DNA of 6,717 nucleotides from an uncultured Allobaculum sp. (GCA_910577085.1 CAJTLE010000138.1:1-6717); one strand, 5' to 3'; positions 1 to 6,515 are shown, numbered from the stretch's first letter. Numbers and translations: made by a program. The notes: generated by a model from the letters alone, not told the origin.

Positions 1-242
1 ATCTGCCTGGCGTATTCAGCAGTTTTTAAATACTTTGATTCTGAAGATCTTTTCATAATATATTGATACAATATAAGACAATTATTATCAATATAATACA
101 TCAAATATTAACTGTTTAATATCATCTGTTTGATCGAACTGAAGTCCATTCGTTCGGTGGATGGAAATGCGGACTCATATAAGGTTTGGAAAGGGGACTG
201 ATTTTGACTTATCCATTGTGAATTGATCAGTACTGTTTTCAT
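1..242 (-). pseudogene. Interrupted GNAT-like acetyltransferase, N-terminal part, runs off left edge
   Basis: An ATG at 240-242 (minus strand) is preceded by AAAAGGAG (252-259) with a 9-base spacer, a strong start signal. It opens 44 codons, MKTVLINSQW..., ending at a TAA at 108-110. Residues 17-34 contain SPFQTLYESAFPSTERMDF, resembling the early helix region of GNAT N-acetyltransferases (typical pattern: Y-x-x-A-F-P-x-x-E-R), which transfer an acetyl group from acetyl-CoA to an amine. Such proteins are usually about 150-200 residues, so 44 is far too short. After the stop the same frame stays open for 35 codons to the edge, with in-frame ATGs at 99-101 and 54-56 (MKRSSESKYLKTAEYARQ), neither with a ribosome binding site. 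Most likely reading: a gene broken by a nonsense mutation or small AT-rich insertion. Alternatives: a 44-residue peptide plus a second gene starting at 56 or 101, or read-through. The GNAT call rests on one short motif and is moderate; the start is firmer. Confidence 0.5.
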
Positions 243-251
243 TGGATTGTT

Positions 252-259
252 CTCCTTTT
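252..259 (-). promoter_or_regulatory. Ribosome binding site of the GNAT-like frame
   Basis: Minus-strand AAAAGGAG, 9 bases before the ATG at 240-242. It decides this start over an overlapping frame on the same strand that would begin with a TTG at 388-390 and has no such site. A TACAAT box (minus strand, 315-320) lies about 55 bases upstream of it and could be a -10 element, but I see no acceptable -35 partner. Confidence 0.7.
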
Positions 260-393
260 CTTTTTTGAATTATTGTTTTGTTTGTTTTTGGGGATGTTGA
301 AATAACCAAAGTCCATTGTAATCCCTCTTCAGAAAGAAGGGAAAACAGATGAGAAGTCTGCCTTTTCGTATCTGGCCAGCAGCTGGACAAAGA

Positions 394-433
394 AAAATGC
401 GAAATCCGAGAATTTCCTTAGATTTCGCATTTT
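394..433 (-). terminator. Intrinsic terminator of the SseB-like gene
   Basis: Perfect 13-bp inverted repeat (394-406 and 421-433, arm AAAATGCGAAATC) around a 14-base loop. On the minus strand the distal arm runs into TTTTTCTTT. It begins 27 bases after the stop codon at 461-463, so it ends the SseB-like transcript and separates it from the downstream acetyltransferase-like frame. On the plus strand the hairpin is followed by a more broken T-rich stretch, so two-way action is possible but weaker. Confidence 0.85.
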
Positions 434-460
434 ATCTGTTTTTCTTTTCAATCTGTGATT

Positions 461-1762
461 CTACATACGGGAGTAGATTGGCACACTGTCTTTGGCATAG
501 CGCTGGGCCTGCTGGCGGTTGACGAACATGAAGCCGACTTCACGGTTGCCAGCGGTTTTATCGAGCATTTTGGCAAGCTGACTGAACAGCTCTGGATCGT
601 GCTTGTCACTTTCCACCAGGACAAACCAGCCGGCTTTTCCAGTTTTGGAATCGGTATGTTCTTTGAGATACATGGTCCGGATTTCTGGAATATGGAAGCC
701 GCCGGTAATCAGAGCTGCTTCTAATTCCTGATTGCGTTCTTCTGGTTCATGCAGTGTTTCCAGCAGGTCGCCGGATTCTTTCATCTGCAGACCGCTGTGA
801 TTGCCGTAAGCTTCTTTGAACTGCTGGATAAAGCGAGTTTCAAAGACAAGATTGACACCAAGCGGGTCAATGACAAAACCACGGATGGTTTTCATTGTGC
901 TTTCCAGCATGGGAATCAGATCCTGGAACTTCATTTTCAATGGCATAACTGGTGCATTTTTGGTGAAATCAGTCAGCTGTTTGTAGTCTGTGAAGAAAAC
1001 GAACAGTTTTTCTTCTTTGCCTTTGCCGGAAACAAGCAATGGTTTGAGCTGCTGCTTTTGGTCTGGAGCTGGTTTCTGGTTTTCTTCGGGTGGATAGACA
1101 GGAACAAAGACAGCCGAGTTCATCAGCGCGGCAGCGGCTTTGAGATAGGAGTCCTGGTCCTGAATCTTACGAAAGTCAGCCAGGGCTTTCTGCAGTTTTT
1201 CTGGATGGTCAAAGTCCTCTTCAGTTTTGGACTTGGCCGTTTCTGGTGCTGCTTCTGGAGCAGTCTCTGTTTCTGGCTCTTCAGTCTGAGCTGGGGCAAT
1301 GCTTCTTTGATAGAGGGCATCTAAGAAGGATGTCGGGAACGGATAGCTGCCCTGGTCAGATGGGTTGATGACCATGCCGGCAACGCCTTTTGCGTTTTTA
1401 AGTAAAGGAAGATATTCATTCAGATCGACGTTCAGGAAAGTCTGAACCGGGAAGTTAAAGAACTTCTGCATCAGATCGACACTGGTAAAGAAAGGGAAGA
1501 GCTGAAAGCCTTTCTGGTTGGTCACTGTAAAGGGAGAAAGCTTGGGGACGTTCTTGTCTTCGCCTTCTGGAAGTTCAGGATTGCTGGCCTGAATTTCTGG
1601 ATTGGAAGCAACCGGTAAAATCAGTGAAGTCGTTAATAACAGTTCAACGGCTTCATTCAAAGCCTGCTTGGATTCTTCATCGGATTTTTTAGCGCGGATA
1701 TCCTGAAGCTTTTCATACAGAAGCTCGCGCTGTTTTTCTGTGTTCGGGTTGGGTTTAGCCAT
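461..1762 (-). CDS. Tandem SseB-domain protein (433 aa), function unknown
   Basis: Complete cytoplasmic protein with no signal peptide, no membrane segment and no cysteine. It looks like two SseB N-terminal-type domains followed by an SseB C-terminal-type domain. The first covers about residues 30-150 (FPFFTSVDLMQKF near 89, GVAGMVINP near 126). An acidic Pro/Ala/Thr/Glu linker follows at about 155-185. The second domain covers about 187-310 (LFVFFTDYKQLTDF at 253, GFVIDPLGVNLVF at 295). The C-terminal domain covers about 340-433 (GWFVLVESDKHDPELF at 378, VGFMFVNR at 409). SseB was named for enhanced serine sensitivity in E. coli; its molecular activity is not established, so no reaction is assigned. 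The start at 1760-1762 (MAKPNPNTEK) is chosen because AAAGGAG (1771-1777) lies 8 bases upstream; an in-frame ATG at 1799-1801 would put that site inside the coding region. The gene is divergent from nifJ, across a 1.1-kb gap, and ends at its own terminator. Domain boundaries are estimated by eye. Confidence 0.85.
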   Translation of the reverse strand: MAKPNPNTEKQRELLYEKLQDIRAKKSDEESKQALNEAVELLLTTSLILPVASNPEIQASNPELPEGEDKNVPKLSPFTVTNQKGFQLFPFFTSVDLMQKFFNFPVQTFLNVDLNEYLPLLKNAKGVAGMVINPSDQGSYPFPTSFLDALYQRSIAPAQTEEPETETAPEAAPETAKSKTEEDFDHPEKLQKALADFRKIQDQDSYLKAAAALMNSAVFVPVYPPEENQKPAPDQKQQLKPLLVSGKGKEEKLFVFFTDYKQLTDFTKNAPVMPLKMKFQDLIPMLESTMKTIRGFVIDPLGVNLVFETRFIQQFKEAYGNHSGLQMKESGDLLETLHEPEERNQELEAALITGGFHIPEIRTMYLKEHTDSKTGKAGWFVLVESDKHDPELFSQLAKMLDKTAGNREVGFMFVNRQQAQRYAKDSVPIYSRM

Positions 1763-1770
1763 GGTGGGAT

Positions 1771-1777
1771 CTCCTTT
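1771..1777 (-). promoter_or_regulatory. Ribosome binding site that fixes the SseB-like start
   Basis: Minus-strand AAAGGAG with an 8-base spacer to the ATG at 1760-1762. It argues against the longer reading from 1801, which would add 13 residues (MSSIETISKGDPT) and has no ribosome binding site of its own. Confidence 0.85.
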
Positions 1778-1816
1778 GGATATGGTTTCAATGGATGACA
1801 ATGCGGGATATTCAAC

Positions 1817-1836
1817 GAAATTATGTTCACAATTTC
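1817..1836. promoter_or_regulatory. Dyad-symmetric operator-like site upstream of the SseB-like gene
   Basis: GAAATTATGT and TCACAATTTC form a 20-bp imperfect palindrome: 8 of 10 half-site positions match. It ends 55 bases upstream of the SseB-like start codon, where a promoter is expected. On the minus strand it contains TTGTGA and CATAAT, but no pair of -35 and -10 boxes with normal spacing. A repressor or activator site is plausible; the regulator is unknown. Confidence 0.3.
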
Positions 1837-2026
1837 AGTTCAATACTTAACGGTTCGATTTCATTCTGGATGCCTGCTGACTTGGCGTGCTCTGTACTGA
1901 CCAGACAAGGTGGATCAAAGAGTCAGAGAAGCCGGAATGAGAAGTTTAAACGAAAGAGCAATAGAAGTGGATACTCTTTCAACCTTTCAAATTCTATCTG
2001 TCCAACGAAATTTAATAAAGTCAGTC

Positions 2027-2058
2027 GGAAAAAATGGAAGAATTGAGCCCAATTCTTC
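2027..2058 (-). terminator. Candidate minus-strand intrinsic terminator inside the gap
   Basis: Perfect 9-bp stem (2037-2045 GAAGAATTG, 2050-2058 CAATTCTTC) with a 4-base loop. On the minus strand it is followed by CATTTTTTCC, a run of six T. The stem is AT-rich, with only three G-C pairs, so it would be weak. No T-run follows on the plus strand. It implies minus-strand transcription entering from about 2060-2800, but no gene with a proper start is visible there. Confidence 0.35.
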
Positions 2059-2164
2059 ATAGATGAACTTTCTGCAGTTTCCATCGGATCCATGAAAAAT
2101 CAAGATTGATCTTCCAGGCCAGGCATTCTTTCCGGATAGATTCTCTTTCAAGATGGGCAGAGCG

Positions 2165-2209
2165 GACCAAAGAAGGATCACCCAAAGAAGGATCGGCCAA
2201 AGATGAATC
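2165..2209. repeat. Three tandem 15-bp repeats
   Basis: Units at 2165-2179 (GACCAAAGAAGGATC), 2180-2194 (ACCCAAAGAAGGATC) and 2195-2209 (GGCCAAAGATGAATC) share the core CCAAAGA-GATC. The first two are nearly identical and the third has drifted. The unit length is a multiple of three; in the plus-strand frame open from 2067 to 2225 the first two units encode TKEGS-PKEGS. Confidence 0.7.
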
Positions 2210-2625
2210 AATCAAAATTGGGCCATAAGAAAGAAACAGGAGAAAGCGGATCGGACAGCCATAGCCGCGAGCCAATCGGGCAGCGTGAAGGCAAAACTGT
2301 ATAAAATTTCGATTTCTGTAAGAAATGGAAAAAGATCGTGTAAATGCACTGTAATGAAAAAAGAAATGCAAACGACAGAAAAACAAAATTTACATCGGCT
2401 CGAAAATCTGTTGAAACCGCAAACGGCCTGATCAGAAGTGAGAATTGTATTTTCAACAAGAGAAGAATGGGAAAGTTTAGGCAGAAAGGACGCAAAGGAA
2501 AAGGAAATTGCCTGATGAATTTATTCAGCCTTTGGAAATCATCTGATCAGGTGGATAATGGTGTCGCGTGAAATTGACTCTGCTTCGGAGACCACCGTGC
2601 ATTCAGGGCAAAGAAAAGCTGCCGG

Positions 2626-2654
2626 TTTAACAAAGTATGTTAAAAACGGTTACA
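2626..2654. promoter_or_regulatory. Inverted repeat overlapping a cre-like sequence, upstream of nifJ
   Basis: TTTAAC (2626-2631) and GTTAAA (2639-2644) form a 6-bp inverted repeat with a 7-base spacer. Overlapping it, TAAAAACGGTTACA (2641-2654) matches the Bacillota catabolite-response consensus TGWNANCGNTNWCA at nine of its ten defined positions; the second base is A instead of G. It lies about 140 bp upstream of the nifJ -35 box, far for direct control. A single near match of this kind can easily arise by chance. Confidence 0.2.
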
Positions 2655-2791
2655 TTTAGAACTTTTCTATCAACAGTCCAGCCTGTTAAGTGGTTTCAGA
2701 CTGATTCGGTCAGAAGGGATGCGTTTGGTAAAAATGACGTTCTAGTTATTCAAAACTAACCGCAGAGAAGCCCCCGAGAGAAATAAATCTC

Positions 2792-2820
2792 TTTCAAACC
2801 CTATGTAATCCGAATATAAT
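2792..2820 (+). promoter_or_regulatory. nifJ promoter (sigma-A type)
   Basis: A perfect TATAAT -10 box (2815-2820) follows TTTCAA at 2792-2797 by 17 bases. Transcription would start near 2827, giving a leader of about 38 bases. A short inverted repeat, AGAGA (2777-2781) and TCTCT (2788-2792), abuts the -35 box. A 9-bp direct repeat AATCCGAAT sits at 2807-2815 and 2822-2830, flanking the -10 box, and is a possible regulator site. Confidence 0.7.
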
Positions 2821-2845
2821 GAATCCGAATGTAGGTTCAAAATTC

Positions 2846-2853
2846 AAAGGAGG
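2846..2853 (+). promoter_or_regulatory. nifJ: nifJ ribosome binding site
   Basis: AAAGGAGG, complementary to the 3' end of 16S rRNA, lies 11 bases before the ATG at 2865-2867. It supports this start and efficient translation. Confidence 0.9.
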
Positions 2854-2864
2854 AACTACTCTAC

Positions 2865-5800
2865 ATGGTAGAAAACGCAACAAAAACTTTCCAGTCCATG
2901 GATGGTAATACTGCTGCTGCTCATAATGCCTATGCGTTAACAGACATGAGCTGTATTTACCCAATCACTCCATCTTCCCCGATGGCTGAAGTCATGGATA
3001 CATGGGCAACTCAGGGCCGTAAGAATGCTTTCGGCGAAATCGTAAAGATCGCTGAACTGCAGTCTGAAGCTGGTGCTTCTGGTGCTGTCCATGGTGCTGC
3101 ACAGGCTGGTGTCCTGCCAACAACCTTTACAGCATCCCAGGGCCTGCTGCTGATGATCCCAAACATCTACAAATGGGTTGGTGAAAACCTTCCAGTTGTA
3201 CTGCATGTTGCTGCAAGATCTCTTGCCAGCCGTTCTCTGAACATCTTCGGTGACCACTCCGACGTTTATGCTGTTCGTCAGACTGGTATCCCAATGCTCG
3301 CATCCCACTCCGTACAGGAAGTTATGGACCTTGCTGGTGTCGCTCACCTCACAGCGATCAAAGCTCACGTACCATTCCTGCACTTCTTTGATGGATTCAG
3401 AACTTCTCACGAAGTAGACAAGATCGAAGTTTTCGATACAGAAAAATACAAAGATCTGATCGACTACGAAGCACTTGCTGAATTCAAGAATAACGCAATG
3501 CAGCCACATACAAACCCAGTTACACGTGGTGCCAACGAAAACGATGACATCTTCTTCCAGGGTGTTGAAGCTCGTAACAAACACTACGAAGCTGTACCTG
3601 ACGTTGTAAATGACTACATGGCTAAAATCAGCGAAATCACAGGCCGTGAATACAAACCATTCACTTACTATGGTGCTCCTGATGCAGAAAACATCATTAT
3701 CGCAATGGGTTCTGTAACTGAAACAGCGAAAGAAACTATTGATGAACTGAATAAGAACGGCGAAAAAGTCGGAATGATCAAAGTTCATCTGTTCCGTCCT
3801 TTCTCCACAAAATACCTGCTTAACGTTCTGCCAGAAACAGTTAAGAAAATTGCAGTTCTTGACCGTTCCAAAGAAGGCGGCGCTTTAGGCGAACCTCTGT
3901 ACCTCGATGTTGTAGCAGCTCTTCGCGACAAAGACCTGCAGATCATCGGTGGACGTTATGGTTTAGGAAGCCATGACACTGCTCCAAAACACATCAAAGC
4001 TGTATTTGATCACCTCAAAGGCGACGAACTCAAAGATCAGTTCACAATCGGTATCGAAGATGACGTTACCAACACTTCCTTACCAGCTGACGATTCCTTC
4101 GTAATCGATGATGGCAAAACTACAGAATGTCTGTTCTGGGGTCTTGGATCTGATGGTACTGTTTCCGCTAACAAATCTTCCATCAAGATCATCGGTGACA
4201 ACACTGACATGTATGCACAGGGCTACTACGCTTACGACTCCAAAAAAGCCGGTGGTGTAACTCGCTCCCACTTACGTTTCGGTTCCGAACCAATCCACAA
4301 AACTTACTACATCAACAACGCTGACTTCATCTCCGTATCTCTGGACAGCTACATGTTCAAATACGATCTGGCTAACAACCTGAAAAAAGGCGGAACTTTC
4401 TTACTGAACACCTCCTTTGACAAAGATGAAATCGTTAAACACATGCCTAACCGTCTGAAAAAAGAACTGGCCGACAAAGAAGCTAAGTTCTACATCATCG
4501 ACGCGAACAAGATCGCTGATCAGATCGGTATGGGTCGTCGTACAAACACTATCCTTCAGTCCGCATTCTTCGCTCTGAACCCACAGATTCTGCCATACGA
4601 TGAAGCAGTAGATCTGATGAAGAAAGCAGCTAAGAAATCCTACGGTAAGAAAGGTGACGATATCGTTCAGCTCAACTACAAAGCTATCGACATGGGTAAA
4701 GATGGTCTGGTAGAAGTTGAAGTTGACAAAGACTGGTCCAACCTGCCAGTCAGCGAACTGCGTAAACCTACTGGTAATGCTTACTGGGATGAATATGCAG
4801 CCCGCATCAATGGACTTGAAGGTTATAACATGCCTGTTTCCGCATTCACTAAACATGGTGTACTTGACGGAACAATGCAGAACAATGCTGCCTTCAACGA
4901 AAAACGTACCATTGCTGTCCATGTACCAGAATGGGATCCAGAAAACTGCATTCAGTGCGGATTCTGCTCCTTCGTCTGCCCACATGCAACAATCCGTACT
5001 TTTGCTTTAACTCCTGAAGAAATCGAAAAAGCTCCAATGGAATTCGCAACTCTGCCATTAATGGGCAAAAAGGATTCCGACCTCAGATGGCGTGTACAGG
5101 TTTCCCCAACCAACTGCGTTGGATGCGGACTGTGCGTATCTGAATGTCCAGGTAAAAAAGGCCAGAAAGCCCTCAAGATGGTTGACGTTAACTCTCAGCT
5201 CTACCTTGACCCACTGGCTGACTACCTGTTCAAAGAAACTGAATACAAATCGGATCTGTTCCCGAAATCCACAATCAAGGGATCTCAGCTGCAGATGCCT
5301 TACTTTGAAGTTCCAGGCTCCTGCCCAGGATGCGGTGAAACTCCATACTACCGCTTAGCTTCTCAGCTGTTTGGTAAAGATATGCAGATTGCCAACGCAA
5401 CTGGATGCTCTTCCATCTACTGCGGTGCCAACCCATCGACTCCATTCGTTAAAGACAAAGACGGAAACGGAACTGCATGGGCTAACTCCCTGTTCGAAGA
5501 TAACGCTGAATACGGCTACGGTATGGCTCTTGCCAACAACCTGAACAAATCCAAGATCCTGAAGATCATGGAAGACAACCTCGATAAAGTTGCTCCAGAA
5601 CTGAAAGAAAAAATGGAAGCTTACATTGCCGCTGGCAACGACCGCGACAAACAGAGAGAACTCGAACCAGAAATCAAACGTCTCGTTGCAGAAGCTGATT
5701 ACGATGAAGACGTTAAGACTCTGGCTGGCTATGACCTCGTTGACAAATCCAACTGGATCGTTGGTGGTGACGGATGGGCTTACGATATCGGTTACGGCGG

Positions 5801-6398
5801 ACTTGACCATGTACTGGCCAACAACGTAAACGTTAACGTTCTCGTTCTGGATACTGAAGTTTACTCCAACACTGGTGGACAGTCTTCCAAATCTTCCCAG
5901 AGATCTTCCATCGCGAAGTTCGCTGCTGGTGGTAAGACAACTGCCAAGAAAGACCTCGGTCAGATTGCTATGACTTATGGCCACGTATATGTAGCTTCTG
6001 TCTGCATGGGTGCTGATAAGAACCAGACTCTGAAAGCATTCCGCGAAGCTGAAGCTTACGATGGACCATCCCTGATCATCGCCTACGCACCATGTGCTGA
6101 ACACGGTATTAAAGGCGGTCTGGGCAACCATCAGCAGGTACAGAGAGAAGCCGTTGAATGCGGTTATGTAGATCTGTATCGCTACAACCCAGATAACAAG
6201 GAACAGCCATTAACAATCGATAACAAGAAAGAACCAGATTACACGAAGATGAAAGACTTCATGCTCAAAGAAGCACGTTACGCTCAGCTGGTTAAACTGA
6301 AAGGCAAAGAAGAAGCAGATGCTATGTTCGAAAAAGCAGCAGCAGATGCTAAGAAACGCCGCGACCGTCTGAAAGCGATCGAAAAAGAAGGACTTTAA
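2865..6398 (+). CDS. nifJ: Pyruvate:ferredoxin (flavodoxin) oxidoreductase, single-chain
   Basis: Converts pyruvate, CoA and two oxidised ferredoxins to acetyl-CoA, CO2 and reduced ferredoxin (EC 1.2.7.1), in the cytoplasm of anaerobes. At 1177 residues it has the usual length. Order: pyruvate-binding domain I (1-255), with T35 of YPITP, E68 of QSEAGA and R118 matching the active-site Thr, Glu and Arg of the Desulfovibrio africanus enzyme; domain II (about 260-400); gamma-like domain III (about 416-625, GLGSDGT at 426, GGVTRSHLRFG at 463); the literal EKR motif at 679-681; two 4Fe-4S motifs, C695/698/701/705 and C751/754/757/761; and a thiamine diphosphate domain (about 790-1177) with proximal cluster ligands C820, C823, C848, C1077 and GDGWA...NTGGQ at 968-1006. 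No key residue is missing. It ends without the C-terminal extension of the D. africanus enzyme. Codon choice is strongly biased, with the long antisense frames this produces, suggesting high expression. It appears monocistronic: own promoter, terminator 50 bases downstream. Confidence 0.98.
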   Translation: MVENATKTFQSMDGNTAAAHNAYALTDMSCIYPITPSSPMAEVMDTWATQGRKNAFGEIVKIAELQSEAGASGAVHGAAQAGVLPTTFTASQGLLLMIPNIYKWVGENLPVVLHVAARSLASRSLNIFGDHSDVYAVRQTGIPMLASHSVQEVMDLAGVAHLTAIKAHVPFLHFFDGFRTSHEVDKIEVFDTEKYKDLIDYEALAEFKNNAMQPHTNPVTRGANENDDIFFQGVEARNKHYEAVPDVVNDYMAKISEITGREYKPFTYYGAPDAENIIIAMGSVTETAKETIDELNKNGEKVGMIKVHLFRPFSTKYLLNVLPETVKKIAVLDRSKEGGALGEPLYLDVVAALRDKDLQIIGGRYGLGSHDTAPKHIKAVFDHLKGDELKDQFTIGIEDDVTNTSLPADDSFVIDDGKTTECLFWGLGSDGTVSANKSSIKIIGDNTDMYAQGYYAYDSKKAGGVTRSHLRFGSEPIHKTYYINNADFISVSLDSYMFKYDLANNLKKGGTFLLNTSFDKDEIVKHMPNRLKKELADKEAKFYIIDANKIADQIGMGRRTNTILQSAFFALNPQILPYDEAVDLMKKAAKKSYGKKGDDIVQLNYKAIDMGKDGLVEVEVDKDWSNLPVSELRKPTGNAYWDEYAARINGLEGYNMPVSAFTKHGVLDGTMQNNAAFNEKRTIAVHVPEWDPENCIQCGFCSFVCPHATIRTFALTPEEIEKAPMEFATLPLMGKKDSDLRWRVQVSPTNCVGCGLCVSECPGKKGQKALKMVDVNSQLYLDPLADYLFKETEYKSDLFPKSTIKGSQLQMPYFEVPGSCPGCGETPYYRLASQLFGKDMQIANATGCSSIYCGANPSTPFVKDKDGNGTAWANSLFEDNAEYGYGMALANNLNKSKILKIMEDNLDKVAPELKEKMEAYIAAGNDRDKQRELEPEIKRLVAEADYDEDVKTLAGYDLVDKSNWIVGGDGWAYDIGYGGLDHVLANNVNVNVLVLDTEVYSNTGGQSSKSSQRSSIAKFAAGGKTTAKKDLGQIAMTYGHVYVASVCMGADKNQTLKAFREAEAYDGPSLIIAYAPCAEHGIKGGLGNHQQVQREAVECGYVDLYRYNPDNKEQPLTIDNKKEPDYTKMKDFMLKEARYAQLVKLKGKEEADAMFEKAAADAKKRRDRLKAIEKEGL

Positions 6399-6447
6399 TC
6401 GATAAGAATCTCGGATTTATGATCCAATAAACTTGAATCGAAAAATC

Positions 6448-6479
6448 GCCACAGCAAGCAATTGCTGTGGCTTTTTTTT
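6448..6479 (+). terminator. Intrinsic terminator of nifJ
   Basis: Perfect 10-bp stem GCCACAGCAA (6448-6457) / TTGCTGTGGC (6462-6471), GCAA tetraloop, then eight T (6472-6479). Five A precede the stem (6441-6445), so it could also stop a transcript arriving on the minus strand. Confidence 0.95.
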
Positions 6480-6515
6480 GCGCCTGTACACAATGTCATT
6501 AAGTTAAGTAAGCTC

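Larger units (their letters stand above)
1763..2864. other. 1.1-kb gap between divergent genes, no convincing intact gene
   Basis: Both strands were read here. Apart from the two ribosome binding sites and the nifJ promoter at its ends, no frame combines a good start, a ribosome binding site and a recognisable product. The plus strand is purine-rich through about 1910-2570. Open stretches without starts occur on the plus strand at 1901-2059, 2067-2225 and 2205-2428; the last frame continues with stops only at 2429, 2513 and 2516 up to a TAG near 2660. The encoded peptides look protein-like in composition, but I recognise none. The gap also holds a dyad at 1817-1836, a hairpin at 2037-2058, three tandem repeats at 2165-2209 and an inverted repeat at 2626-2644. 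It could be decayed coding sequence, long regulatory DNA, or an unrecognised RNA. No known riboswitch, tRNA or structural RNA signature was recognised. Confidence 0.6.

Noticed and set aside
175..390. 71-codon minus-strand frame starting with TTG
   Set aside because: It has no ribosome binding site and overlaps, in another frame on the same strand, the GNAT-like frame that does have one. The peptide has no recognisable feature.
455..1324. Plus-strand frames at 455-724 and 749-1324 opposite the SseB-like gene
   Set aside because: These are antisense shadows of a well-supported coding region. They are rich in Phe, Trp and Cys, as expected from the complement of a Lys/Glu/Gln-rich gene, and have no ribosome binding sites.
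1763..1801. Longer start of the SseB-like gene at 1801
   Set aside because: The AAAGGAG at 1771-1777 would lie inside the extension, while the internal ATG at 1760-1762 is ideally spaced from it.
1795..2046. 83-codon plus-strand frame
   Set aside because: It has no ribosome binding site, overlaps the 5' region of the SseB-like gene on the other strand, and its composition (Ser/Arg/Asn/Lys mix) looks random.
1987..2495. Minus-strand frames at 1987-2211, 2057-2386 and 2208-2495
   Set aside because: The starts checked are TTG codons, and none of the frames has a ribosome binding site. The Phe/Leu/Ser-rich peptides are what the complement of a purine-rich strand gives; the apparent hydrophobicity is not evidence of a membrane protein.
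2344..2571. 75-codon plus-strand frame (MHCNEKRNAND...)
   Set aside because: No ribosome binding site precedes its start. A different frame over the same bases gives a more protein-like reading. An internal ATG at 2515 after AAGGAAA would give only 17 residues.
2574..2602. TTGACT as a possible second -35 box upstream of nifJ
   Set aside because: No -10-like hexamer lies 16-18 bases downstream; the sequence there is CGTGCA.
2565..2612. T-box-like or other riboswitch signature on the minus strand (ACGGTGGTCTCCG)
   Set aside because: It does not match the AGGGTGGNACCGCG core, and no anti-terminator/terminator pair or target gene follows.
2937..6131. Long antisense frames inside nifJ (283, 194 and 258 codons) and overlapping plus-strand frames
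   Set aside because: They arise from the strong codon bias of nifJ, which depletes stops on the other strand. No ribosome binding sites or recognisable domains were seen.
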